From: Wurfbainia villosa | Lineage: Eukaryota > Streptophyta > Magnoliopsida > Zingiberales > Zingiberaceae | Length of the DNA: 64,000 nt | NCBI GenBank assembly: GCA_025175895.1 | Contig: CM045996.1 | Location: 110,659,179 to 110,723,178 of the forward strand | Direction: 5' to 3' | Shown: positions 22,865-35,061 of the stretch, piece after piece | How the letters are laid out: every line of letters begins with the position of its first letter | Position numbering within the stretch: position 1 is the stretch's first letter | Translations under genes and position numbers: made by a program | The notes under the pieces: model-generated | The model's input: the letters and a program-made list of their open reading frames with translations, nothing else | Told to the model about the DNA's origin: nothing | The model's database searches: none

Positions 22865-24758
22865 TGTTGGGTTGATCTGTGAGGGGAAACTTTGCTTCCC
22901 ACTTCAACTCAGTCTCTTGTTCATGGCGATCCCATCGATGTCACTAGATTAAAAATTTAATCCTAGACAAAAGGGAACACCCAAGCAACCTTGTCATCGT
23001 CGTGCTATTCGTTTAGAGTAGTCACTTGAACAAACTTGTTGTTCAAGCGACCAACCTCTATTCCACGAATAGCCGCGGAATAGACAATGTACGTATCGTC
23101 GGTTTTTGTGTTTATATTTGGGATCCAAGTATTATTTAGCCACAAATAGAATTTATCATTCTCATAATTGAAAAACAAATATAAACATGTAACAAATGAA
23201 AATAGAGAATCGATATACCTCTCGATCTTCTATTTATGACCTTCCTCCTTTCGGACGTCGTGTGGGCGACGATCTACCAAAAGTTGAAGCTCCTATATCA
23301 CCAATCTTCCTTCCTTGCTCATTCCGAGCAAAAGGAAGAATAGAAACAAGCCTCTTTTCCTTCTTTCAACCAACCACCAAACTCCAAGGTTGGAGCTTGC
23401 TGCCGGCCAAGGAGGAAGAGAAGAATAGGTGAATTCTAACCAAAGCTCCAATGGAGAACCCTAAGCCTAGGTTTTACCGACCAAAGAGAGGGAGAGGGGC
23501 TGCTTTGGATGCCGGCCAATGGCTTGAAAGTGCTGCTAGGTTGCCGGCCACCTTGAGGGAAGAAGAAGAAAGGAAAGACCTTCCTTATTTGGTGGCGCCA
23601 AGCCCTAAAATCTAGCCTCCAAGCCTTGCCGGCCAAAAACCCTAATCCTATCTCTAGTTGGATTCTCGTTGCCGCCCACCCCTTGCCCTCCTTTTATAGA
23701 GTAAGGGATAAGCCTTGTTTTAATCTCCACCATTGGTTCTAGGGATTTAATCTCAACCGTCAGATCTAGAGATTTAATCTCAACCGTCGAATTTAGAGAT
23801 TTAATCTATACCTTTGGATCTAGAGTTTTGTTTCTATCCATTGGATCTAAGCTTCATGAGGTTTTAATAGGCTACAATAAGGACCATGAGGAGGTGTTGG
23901 ATCTTGGCCACCCAATAAATCAAGCCCACATAAAGTTCGATCCATTAATGATAATCCAATCCACTAAAGGATTATCATTGATCTACCTCACCAACCCCCA
24001 TAAGTTAATATGGGATCCATATATTATATGTACATTTTCTCCCCGTGTTTAAGATCTCAAATGTCCGTCGATTAATTAATTTACTGACCATTAATTAATC
24101 AACATCTAACTCCATGAGTAGTACCACTCAACCTTTTCATCATGCCAGAATAAGTCCACCTGTAGGGTTTACATGATGAACCTTATGAGCTCCTCAATGG
24201 GACATCATCATCCTAATATATAGGACATGGTTTCCTCTTATAATCAACGGCACACCATATAAATAATATTATCTCCCAACTTACCTAGCCTATCGATTTA
24301 ATCTATAAATCTCGCCCATTGGTAAATCAAAGATATGAATACTAAGTATATGTGCCCGTTAATTATTATATCGCGATTAAGAGTATGTACAATATAATAT
24401 CTGAGGTCTGATTCGATTATGTAGTCAGCAATAAATCGAATCGCCTCTAAGTCGGTCCTGCTCAATATACACAAAGTGCACTAGTGTGATTCTATGGTCA
24501 AGACAAACCAATACCAAATCACACTACAACCATTCCAATGGTTTGTCTAAAGTCATCTCAGTTGTGAGCCTTTACTTATACTTTACAAGGAACCGATAAC
24601 ATGATCTCCCGTGTGACACCACACACCATGTTATCTACAATGTAATGTATTAGACAATATGCATAGCCATAAAAATATGCAAACAATGATCATGTGATTC
24701 TTATTTCAAAATAAAGATGTTCATACAAAAGATAGACTTTTCAGTATACATCCCAACA
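22865..24758 (-). repeat. Element C 3' LTR
   Basis: 1894 bp, plus-strand ends TGTTGGG and CCCAACA. Clearly related to the A LTRs throughout. TATA (sense CTATAAAAGG) at 23690-23699; three AACCGTCGGATCT-type repeats at 23725-23830. Confidence 0.92.
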
Positions 24759-24774
24759 ATCTCCCACTTATACT
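24759..24774 (-). other. Polypurine tract of element C
   Basis: Sense AGTATAAGTGGGAGAT, adjoining the 3' LTR, identical to A and B. Confidence 0.88.
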
Positions 24775-24791
24775 AAAAGACTATGTTGTCC

Positions 24792-25744
24792 TCAAACTGC
24801 CATACATCTGATACCCATTCCCTCCACATGCCTATCAAAAGCTCTCGCCGGAAGGGCCTTAGTGAAAGGATTTGCCAGTTTATCCTCCGATGCAATCGTG
24901 GCCACAACAACTTCTCCTCTCTTTACGATTTCTCATATCAGGTGGTACTTGCGGTCTATGTGCTTATTTGCCTTATGGGCTCGTGGTCCCTTCGAATTTG
25001 CAACTTCACCACTATTATCACAATAAATTGTGATAGTTCTGGGCAAACCAGGAATCACATCCAAGTCCATCAGGAAGTTCCTGAGCCACACAACTTCTTT
25101 GGCCGCCTCATAGGCTGCCACATACTCAGCTTCCATGGTAGAGTCCGCCACGCATTTCTGCTTGACACTCCTCCATACAATGGCTCCACCTCCCAAAGTA
25201 AACACAAAACCTGAGGTAGACTTACTGTTATTCCTATGTGATTGGAAGTCAGAAACCGTGTAACCCACAAGGAGTAATTGGTCTGCCTGGTAAACTAGCA
25301 TATAATCCCTAGTCCTTCTCAGGTACTTCAATATATGCTTTACCGCAGTCCAATGTCCCTGTCCTGGATTACTCTGATATTTGCTGACCATGCCCACGGC
25401 ATAGCAGATATTTGGTCCCGTACATAGCATCGCATACATGAGGCTTCCTACTGCCGAAGAATAAGGAATCACCTTCATCTCCTTTATCTCCTCAAATGTT
25501 CTAGGACACATCTCCTTAGATAATGGAACTCCATGCCTGAAAGGTAGAAAACCCTTCTTGGAGTTCTGCATGCTAAAACGTTCCATAATCGTGTCTATGT
25601 ATGAAGCTTGGGATAAACACAATATCCTTTTCCTGCGATCCCTTATAACCTTGATCCCAAGGATGTGTCCCACCTCTCCCAAGTCCTTCATATCAAACTG
25701 TTTGGACAACCATACTCTTACGTCCGATAACACCTTGACATTGT
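24792..25744 (-). pseudogene. Element C pol, 3' part (RT end and RNase H)
   Basis: The minus frame 24933-25733 encodes the end of reverse transcriptase (VWLSKQFDMKDLGEVGHILG) and RNase H (YCDNSGEVANSKGPRAHKAN). A frameshift near 24930 separates it from the C-terminus, whose stop is at 24792-24794. The part upstream in sense lies at 42204 and above, on the other side of the family 2 insertion. RNase H would degrade the RNA strand during reverse transcription. Confidence 0.9.
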
Positions 25745-27954
25745 TGTTGGGTTTTCGGCACCGCGGCGTGTGTGTGTTCGATCATGTTTCGTAAACATGA
25801 GCACAGCGGAAGCAATAAAAATAATAAATACTCCTATTTATTACAACACACGCATGCTATTACAACAAGTGTAGACATAACCGTAAATTAAAATTGCAAT
25901 AAAAGGAAATTAATCTACGTTATACCTTTCGTATGACGTGTAGCGGGAACGGCATCAACCGGAACGATCCTCGTAAGAATCGTCTCTATCCGTATCCACG
26001 CCGAGCTCCTCTGGATGACTTCGCTAAGTCACGAGCTTCGTCTTCGTACGGGTTACTAGCCTCGTGTTGAAGACGACGTGATCGAGAGATGATCACGATC
26101 CGAATCCAAATTCGGATCCTAAAACGAGTTCTCAAAACTCGCTTCTCCGGAGAGGTATTCGTCAACCGTTTGGCAGAATCGCCCGTCCTCCACCTCAGAG
26201 GATTACCGGAGATCAAATCCCCGGTATGTTAGCCGCTGTCGGAGCACTAACCGTCGTCCAAACGATGCTCCGACGAGAGGAGAAGAAGCTGTCCAGAAAA
26301 ACTGGACAGCTTGGTGGAGGAGATAGGCGCCGGCCAACAAAGGAAGCCAAGTGCTCACCTTGATGCCAAACCTAAGGAGGATCGCCGGAACTCTTCCGGC
26401 AGCAGCTCGACGCCGGCGAGGAGGAAGGAAGCCGCCTTCTGGACGCCGGTTGGAGGAGCTATGGGCTGGGCGGCACCACAAGCTGGGCGGCAACACAAGC
26501 TGGGCGGCAACAATGTGTTGGGCGGCTAGGGTTTGGATGATTGGATTAGTTAGGGTTTAACAATCCCTTATGCCCACTTTTATAGAGAACTAATTCTCTT
26601 AATGGTTAATGGATCATATCCATAAAGCCCGTTAACCCGCTCCATTAAGATAAGTTAAAATAAACCAAACCATGATGGTTTATTTTAAGTTAAAACGAAC
26701 CGAAACAACCTTTGGTTCATTCGTTTAATATAAACCAAACCCTTTGGTTTATTCTCATCCATTGGATTAGAACCAAACCATTTTGGTCCATCCATTATGT
26801 CTTCATAAGACACGGCCCATCCACGCTTCCATTGCGACTGAAACAATTTCATGCTCGCTTTATGTTTGGTCCAACCAAACATAGTTTCTCTCGGTCTGAG
26901 AATCCCATTCTCAATCTCGTTTTAAATCCTTTGGATTACACTCGTTGTGCGTGTGACCAAATAGGTTCTCGGTTTATGTTGGCCGTCTATAATTAACCAT
27001 TAATTATAGAACGATCATGAGTGGCACCTAGTAGTACATCATGATCCCCAATTAACCAAAAGATCAGCGGTTGATCGAACTATTTCTAAACCCTTGATGG
27101 CTCGAATGAATCGTGCCCCATTCCCTTCACTCATCTTATACCCACTTGGTTCAGGACATGGTCTATAGTGCCGGTCCCACTAGTGACTACGTCACACCTA
27201 GCCCAAGTATCATTTCCTCGTCCTCACAGTTCTAGTTACTCCACATGTATCGAAGAGTACCTTACTCTAAACATGTAATGCTTTGGCCAAAGACTTTAGT
27301 AACAATCCGACGAGAGGCCATGGGTATACATCTCCTCGCAAGGAGTGGTGAATCCTTTATAAGCTATTCAAACACCTTCGATCACTTCGACTTATACCCA
27401 ATCATCCCGGGTCCACATCTCCTCGGAGATGTTTGCTTAAGATGTCAAAGCATAAGTCTCCATGATCAAGATGACTTGAATACCGCAAGTCAAAGGAACA
27501 TCGCACTTAAGCCACAAGAAGTGACATATCTATATATGCGAGAGAACCATATGAAGTCTTACTGGTCACTCAATGAACTAGTTACCATAACTAGCATCCA
27601 CGATTAACTCCGGACATCACTATGTCTCCAGCCAGTGAGAATCAGCTGCTTGGATACACCAAGGAGTATACCTCGTGCTAGTCTCGACAGAATTGATGGT
27701 GTCCAGATCCATCAATTCATCGACTAGGGATAATTCCGATACATCACAATTACACATGTAGAGATACTCACTAGTTGTGATCCAATCACAAATTCTCTCA
27801 TGTTGTGAATCGTATCGTGGACATTCAGTAAATGAGTTTAAGATCCAATCAAATACATAAAACATGTACACTCAAATAGTGAATCTTCATTTATCATATA
27901 AATGGTTCATACATAAGGCGATTGCCTTAGGACATCTCTCATATATTACTAACA
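25745..27954 (-). repeat. Family 2 LTR1
   Basis: 2210 bp, plus-strand TGTTGGG to CTAACA. Sense TATA is at 26577-26585, with a cluster of inverted repeats of AAACCAAA/TTTGGTTT upstream in sense (26655-26790). A hairpin AAGCTGTCCAG, loop AAAAA, CTGGACAGCTT is at 26286-26312. ORFs inside recur in LTR3 at the same offset but have no known domain. Confidence 0.92.
26577..26585 (-). promoter_or_regulatory. TATA box, family 2 LTR1
   Basis: Sense CTATAAAAG, preceded in sense by AGAGAATTAGTT and the AACCAAA-rich inverted repeats. F has TCTATAAAAA in the matching place (57391-57400). Confidence 0.55.
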
Positions 27955-27967
27955 GACTCCCACTTGG
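27955..27967 (-). other. Polypurine tract of D1
   Basis: Sense CCAAGTGGGAGTC against LTR1; the same sequence is at 35048-35060 for D2, and CCAAGTGGGAGCA at 54459-54471 for F. Confidence 0.85.
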
Positions 27968-27968
27968 C

Positions 27969-30900
27969 CTAATGCCAATCGCTACGGTATCCAATACCAT
28001 GAGCACCAACATGACCCTCAAACTTACTTTGAGGTAATGCTTTAGTCAAAGGATCCGCTAAGTTCCTTTCAGTGGGAATTTTCTCGATTTGTATTTTGTT
28101 CCTACTGATGATCTCTCTGATAAGATGATAGCGGCGAAGCACATGTTTGGATTATTGATGAGACCACATCAAGTTCAGAGATGAACTTCTTGATCCAAAC
28201 TTCCTTTCTTTGCTTCAAGGCTCCGCAATGTATTCTGCCTTAGTGGCAGAATCCGCTATAGTGTCTAGCTTGGAACCTTTCCAACTTATTGCGCCTCCAT
28301 TCCAGGTGAATACATACCCAGACAAAGACATGGAATCATCCTTGTCTGTCTGGAGCTGGCATCCGTATACCCACATATCACCATGTACCCTTCTCCATAT
28401 GTTAGGAACACATCCTTAGTTCTTCTCAAGAACTTAAGGATCGTCTTAACAGCCACCCAATGATCCATTCCTGGATCAGACTGGTATCCGCTCATGACAC
28501 TCAGAGCATACGATACATCGGGCCTTGTACATAACATAGCATACATGATAGATCCTATTGCGGATGCATAGGGAATCTTACTCATGCAAATCCTCTCGTC
28601 TTCTGTGCGCGGACACATAGACTTCGAAAGGTGTACCCCATGCCTGATGGGTAAGAAACCTTTCTTGGATTCCGACATGCTAAACCTCTTTAGCACTCGG
28701 TCTATATATGTAGACTGCGAAAGACCAAGCAACCGTTTCGATCTATCTCTATAGATCTTAATCCCGAGGATGTAGGTTGCTTCTCCCAGGTCTTTCATGG
28801 AGAATGTCTTGGATAACCAAACCTTAACTGACTGTAAGATGGACACATCGTTTCCTATAAGTAATATGTCATCGACATACAATACTAGGAACACGACTGC
28901 ACTCCCACTAACCTTCTTGTACACACAAGGTTCGTCTGGATTTTGTGAGAAATCAAACTTTTTGATCGTCTCATCAAAACGGATATTCGACTCTGGATGC
29001 TTGCTTCAATCCATAAATGGACCGTCGCAATTTGCATACCTTGGTTTTATCAACCGATGTGAAACCCTCAGGCTGTATCATATACACGTCCTCGTCGGCG
29101 AGTTTCCGTTAAGGAACATTTTCACATCCATCGCCATATCTCATAATCATAATGGCCGCTATGGCGGGAGCATCGAATGGATTTAAGCATAGCTACTGAG
29201 CGAATAGGTTTCGTCATAATCAACACCTTGCTTTTGGCGATATCCTTTCGCCACCAATCTAACCTTATAGGTAATCACATTACCATCCATGTCGGTTTTC
29301 TTCTTGAAAACCCACTTGCACCCTATAGGCTTTATGCCTTGGTGGAATTGCAAGTTCCAAACTTGGTTTCGTACATGGAATCCATTTCGACTTCATGGCA
29401 CCAAGCCACTTATCCCTTTACGAACTTGTCGGCACTTCTTCATAAGCGGTAGGCTCCTCATCATCAATGAGTAACACGTCGTTCGATTCACTTACGAAAT
29501 CCATATCTCTCGGGAATATTGCGTGTTCTGCGGATCTACGAAGATGTGGTGTTACAATAAGTCGCGATTGCTCATCACCATGAGTTGCCTACCACAGGCT
29601 TCACTGTATCTCATCAATGTCTATTTGAGTCTCTCGAGCCTCCTCAAGCTCGACGACACTCCCTAATCGCTTTCTTGCAAGAGAAACTCTTTCTCTAGAA
29701 ACACAAAGATGCCTTGAAACAAACACCTTTTGTTCCACAGGATGATAGAATTGGTAACCCCTTGTTTCCTTAGGGTATCCAATAAATAGATATTTATCAG
29801 ACTTAGCATCCAATTTGTCTGATACAGTCCGCTTCACATAAGATGGACAACCCCATATCTTCAAGTAAGATACATGAGGTTTCTTACCATTCCATATCTC
29901 ATATGGAGTAGTTGAGACTACCTTGGTAGGCATTCTGTTTAACAAGTAAACAAACTCAAGTGCATAACCCCAAAAGGACTTGGGAAGAGTTGCATGATTC
30001 ATCATCGACCATGTCCAACAAGGTCCGGTTACGCCTCTCAGATACACCATTATGCTGTGGTGTATAGGGCGGAGTCCATTGAGACAATATGCCATTGTCT
30101 CTTAGATAATCAAGAAACTCTTGACTTAAGTATTCACCACCTCGATCCGATCGAAGTATTTTAATAATCTTGTCATGTTGTTTCTCTACTTCATTTCTGA
30201 ATTCTTTGAACCTTTCAAAGGCTTCAGACTTGTGTTTCATCAAGAACACATACCCAAACCGTGAGTGATCATCGGTGAAGGTAATGAAGTAGCTATAGCC
30301 TCCTAAAGCTTGAGTTGACATAGGTCCACATACATCGCATGTATTAGACCTAGTAACTCTCCCACTCGTTCACCTTTTCCAGTAAAAGGTAACTTAGTCA
30401 TCTTGCCTTTTAAGCATGATTCGCTTGTATCGTATGAATCCAATTAAAAAGATTCCAGTATTCCACATCGGTGTAATTCGGTGATGGGTTTCTTGCTTTT
30501 TTGGCCAAGACTACAATGCCACATATAGGTGTGTATGTGATTATCCTTTCGAGCACTCTTGTTGCTCGCTCGATATTGCAAATGTCACCGGATACGCCCA
30601 ACGATAAAACACCATTGCTTAAAGTTCCATTCCATAAAGAACCCCATTCAAAGTTATGTAACAACAATTGTTACTAAACGTCAAATGGAAACCATTTCTA
30701 TTTAAACAAGAAATAGAAATGATGTTCTTTATCAACAAAACAATATAAAAGCAATTGTCCAGTTCTAAGACAAGTCCTGCAGGGAGTTTCAACAAATACA
30801 TTCCGATGGCGAGTGCAGCAACCTTTGCTTCATTCCCAACACGTAAATTTGACTCTCCCTTGACGAGTCTTCTTCTATTCCTTAGCCCATGTATGTCATT

Positions 30901-31600
30901 ACATATATGTGAGCCACACCCAGTATCCAATACCCAAGTGTCCGAGGAAATAGAATGACAATCAATAAAGAAGATTTCAAGAAGATGGGGCATCCGATGC
31001 CTTATCCTTCTTCAGGACTCAAGATAAATCTTGCACTTTCTTCAAGAATGGCTCTCCTTGCCATAATGATGGCAAGTTTCCTTTGTGCTAGTTCTACCTT
31101 CTTAGCCCTTCTTTCCCTTCTGCTTGTTCCTTTGACTTCCTCTTAGAACCTTTCTTCGAGGAATCAACTAACACACCCCCCTCGCTCATGCTTCTCAAGA
31201 CTCCACGCCTCAAAGATATTGAGCACCACTAGATGAACCTCCTAGCATCTCAGAGGTGAAGAGGAGCTTTGAGACTTCAACCTTTCAATCTCACTTGCTC
31301 ATCAACCAACTCACAAAGATGAAGGATCACGATATGAGCATCCATATGCTCATGCCGCCAGAGCTTGGGTTCCATCAGCTAGCATGATGCAACTCACTTG
31401 CTCAGAATCACTCATATGTTTCTGATGGGCCAACAATTGGTCCAGAGTTGCATTGTCGCTAGGACGGGCGGGAAGAGACGCTTCAAGGACTTTTGTAAGC
31501 TTTTCAACCTTGAGAACAATTCTCAAGCTTTCTAAGCCATCCATGAAGTTCCTACCTACTAATTTATTCAATCCAAAATGGAACGCAAATTCAAAGACAT
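27969..31600 (-). pseudogene. D1 gag-pol (family 2), heavily disrupted
   Basis: The gag ATG is at 31600 (MSLNLRSILD) with a 1-nt loss ten codons in. UBN2-like gag follows (ARPSDNATLDQLLAHQKH). The knuckle reads CHHY, losing its second Cys. Protease has DTWVLDTGCGSHICND (30900s). Integrase (29601-30321) has TDDHSRFGYVF and SDRGGEYLSQEF. RT has YVDD at 28868-28879 and GIKIYRDRSKRLLGLS. RNase H lacks the block with the YCDN motif (break near 28155-28160). Stop at 27969-27971. Many short indels break the frame; this protein order is that of copia. Confidence 0.88.
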
Positions 31601-31603
31601 CAT

Positions 31604-32862
31604 GATCAATCTTAGAAATACAAACGAGCATATATGAGAAAGATGATTTTAAAATGCATCAATATACATTTATAAATCCCATTCATTTTTCAATTTCAAA
31701 ACCCAAAATCACTTCGAGATTGTAGGTCCATCTCCGAATGGGTTGATATCCATCATAGTTATGAACAACCTTGGAGAGAGTCCAACAAGCCATTCATAAC
31801 TACGACGGTAGGTATCATCTATACCGATTGCATATCACGTATATGCAACTATCACAATGTGCTATCAACTAATTGAATGTTCACACATACATCGGGTTGT
31901 TAACACATTAACAAGTATGCATCATATGCATAGCACCCAACTTCACCTCCCTTTACATCGACCTTGGAGAGAGTCCAACAAACCGATGCTCCAGGTTAAA
32001 GCCAACCCATTAATCAGGACATAGTTTTAATATGGTTAGAGCGCATTCAACCAATTAGCCCAGCTTGGAGAGAGTCCAACAACCAAAGCTAACGATTGAC
32101 CTCTGACTCTTACCATATTAGTATTAAACTATTCCATGGTTTGAACATATTCAGGTTCGAGCCGGGCTTGGAGAGAGTCCAACAACCCAAACAAGAAACA
32201 TAACTCTGGTTCTAACCATATTAATGGAAGGTGTAGGCTTTAATATTGATTAAGGGTTTTTATGTCTCATCCTCTTTGCATGCAAATAACTATTATCTAC
32301 ATGGCATGACATACATGGCATACATCTACATGTCACGACACGCATGGCATAATGTTATGCATCTAATGCAATTACATGGCATACAATTATGTCATGTATA
32401 TAATTTCCTTATATGTCATAACTATTTATGGAAATAAAATATGTTTAAGATTTGATTCTCCAAATCAAATCATAATTAAATTAGGAAACAAATTTCCAAA
32501 TCTAATCACATATTTTATTCATGGAATTATTTGATTAAGGAAAATCTATTTAGGAAACCAATTTCCTAAATCATTAAAACTACTTATGGAAATAAAATAT
32601 TTTAAGATTTGATTTCCCAAATCAAATCATGATTAAATTAGGAAAAAAATTTCCAGAATCTAATCAAATATTTTATTTATGGAAAATATCAATTTCCATA
32701 AATACTTCCAACTTTCCAAAAGTGGAAGATTTCCATAAATACTTCTAGACTTTCCAAAATTGAAAAATTTCCATAAATACTTCTAAATTTCCAAAATTTA
32801 GAAAATTTCCAGAAATACATTATGACTATCGAAAACCATTTTTACGATTATGTCAAACACAA
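31604..32862 (-). other. D1 leader with four-hairpin array
   Basis: Noncoding. On the plus strand TTGGAGAGAGTCCAA occurs at 31771-31785, 31964-31978, 32065-32079 and 32168-32182. In sense each is the hairpin TTGGA-CTCTC-TCCAA. Each is enclosed by a different outer stem: GTTATGAA/TTCATAAC (31758-31765/31793-31800), CATCG/CGATG (31956-31960/31984-31988), TTAGC/GCTAA (32055-32059/32088-32092) and GGG/CCC around the last. Towards the primer site the leader becomes AT-rich with repeated AAATTTCCnnAAAT and GGAAATAAAATAT (32400-32820). I see no gene. Confidence 0.8.
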
Positions 32863-32878
32863 CCCGGGCTCGATACCA
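32863..32878 (-). other. Primer binding site of D1
   Basis: Sense TGGTATCGAGCCCGGG, next to LTR2. It resembles the tRNA-Met site but lacks one A (TATCGAG in place of TATCAGAG). Confidence 0.75.
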
Positions 32879-32879
32879 T

Positions 32880-35047
32880 CGTTGGGTTTCCAGCACAAGG
32901 CGGTGTGTTCGATCATGTTTCGTAAACATGAGCACAAATGAAGCAATAAAAATAATAAATACTCCTATTTATTACAACACACACAACACACGCATGCTAT
33001 TACAACAAGTGTAGACATAACCGTAAATTAAAATTGCAATAAAAGGAAATTAAACTACGTTATACCTTCCGTATGACGTAGCGGAACGGCATCAACCGAA
33101 CGATCCTCGTAAGAATCGCCTCTATCCGTATCCACGCCGAGCTCCTCGATGACTTCGCTAAGTCACGAGCTTCGCCTTCAGACGGGTTACTAGCCTCGTG
33201 TTGAAGACGACGTGATCGAGATGATCACGATCCGAATCCAAATTCGATCCAAAACGAAGTTCCTCAAAACTCGCTTCTCCGAGAGGTATTCACAACCGTT
33301 GACGAATCCTTCGCCCTCCACTCAGAGGATTACCGAGATCAAATCCCGGTATGTTAGCCAGCCGGAGCACTAACCGCCGCCCAAACGACGCCCGACGAGG
33401 AGAAGAAGCTGTCCAGAAAAACTGGACAGCTTGGTGGAGGAGATAGGCGCCGCCAACAAAGGAAGCCAAGTGCTCACCTTGATGCCAAACCTAAGGAGAT
33501 CACCGAGGGTCTTCCGAGCAGCTCGACGGAGCGGAGGAAGGACGCCTTCTGGACGCGGTTGGAGGAGCTATGGCTGGGCGGCACCACAGGCGGCAACACA
33601 AGCCCGGCAACAATGTGTTGGGCGGCTAGGGTTTGGATGATTGGTTTTAGTTAGGGTTTAACAATCCCTTAAGCCCACTTTTATAGAGAACTAATTCTCT
33701 TAATGGTTAATGGATCATATCCATAAAGCCCATTAACCCGCCTCCATTAAGATAAGTTAAAATAAACCAAACCATGATGGTTTATTTTAAGTTAAACGAA
33801 CCGAACCAACCTTTGGTTCATTCGCTTAATAAACCAAACCCTTTGGTTTATTCTCATCCATTGATTAGAACCAAACCATTTTGGTCCATCCATTATGTCT
33901 TCATAAGACACGCCCATCCACGCTTCCATTGCGATGAAACAATTTCATGCTCGCTTTATGTTTGGTCCAACCAAACATAGTTTCTCCCGAGAATCCCATT
34001 CTCAAGCTCGTTTTAAATCCTTTGGATTACACTCGTTGTGCGTGTGACCAAATAGGTTCTCGGTTTATGTTGGCCGTCTATAATTAACCATTAATTATAG
34101 AACGATCACGAGTGGCACCTAGTAGTACATCATGATCCCCAATTAACCGAAAAGATCAACGGTTGATCCAGAACTATTTCTGAAACCCTTCAGTAGCTCG
34201 AATGAATCGTGCCCCATTCCCTTCACTCATCTTATACCCACTTGGTTCAGTGACATGGTCTATAGTGTCAGTCCTCACTAGTCGACTCACGCCACACCTA
34301 GCCCAAGTATCATTTCTCGTCCCTACGGATTCTAGTTACTCCACATGTATCAAGAGTACCTTACTCTAAACATGTAATGCTTTGGCCAAAGACTTTAGTA
34401 ACAATCCGACGAGAGGCCATGGGTATACATCTCCTCGCAAGGAGTGGTGAATCCTTTATAGGCTATTCAAACACCTTCGATCACTGACTTATACCCAATC
34501 ATCCGGGTCCACATCTCCTCGAGATGTTTGCTTAAGATGTCAAAGCATAAGTCTCCATGATCAAGATGACTTGAATACCGCAAGTCAAAGGAACATCGCA
34601 CTTAAGCCACAGAAGAACTTCATTGACATATCTATATATGCAGAGAACCATATGAAGTCTTACTACTGGTCACTCCAATGAACTAGTTACCATAACTAGC
34701 ATCCACGATTAACTCCGACATCATAATGTCTCCACCGGAGAATCACCGCTGATACACCAAGGAGTATACTAGTATACTTTCTGTAATTGATGGTGTCCAA
34801 ATCCATCAATTCATCGACTAGGATAATTCCGATACATCACAATTACACATGTAGAGATACTCACTAGTTGTGATCCAATCACAAATTCTCTCATGCTGTG
34901 AATCGTATCGTGGACATTCAGTAAATGAGTTTAAGATCCAATCAAATACATAAAACATGTACACTCAAATAGTGAATCTTCATTTATCATATAAATGGTT
35001 CATACATAAGGCGATTGCCTTAGGACATCTCTCATATATTACTAACA
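32880..35047 (-). repeat. Family 2 LTR2 (shared middle LTR)
   Basis: 2168 bp. Serves as 5' LTR for D1 and 3' LTR for D2. Its first base is C instead of T (CGTTGGG), and it carries many 1-6 nt losses compared with LTR1 and LTR3, mostly in GC-rich stretches. The hairpin is at 33406-33432. Confidence 0.9.
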
Positions 35048-35061
35048 GACTCCCACTTGGC

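Noticed and set aside
26203..26529. Frames in LTR1 that recur identically in LTR3
   Set aside because: Recurrence is explained by LTR duplication; LTR2 and E break them with indels and no domain is present.
31771..32182. CRISPR-like array of the 15-nt hairpin
   Set aside because: Only four units, unequal spacing (about 193, 101 and 103 bases), plant DNA and no associated genes; it is a leader RNA structure.
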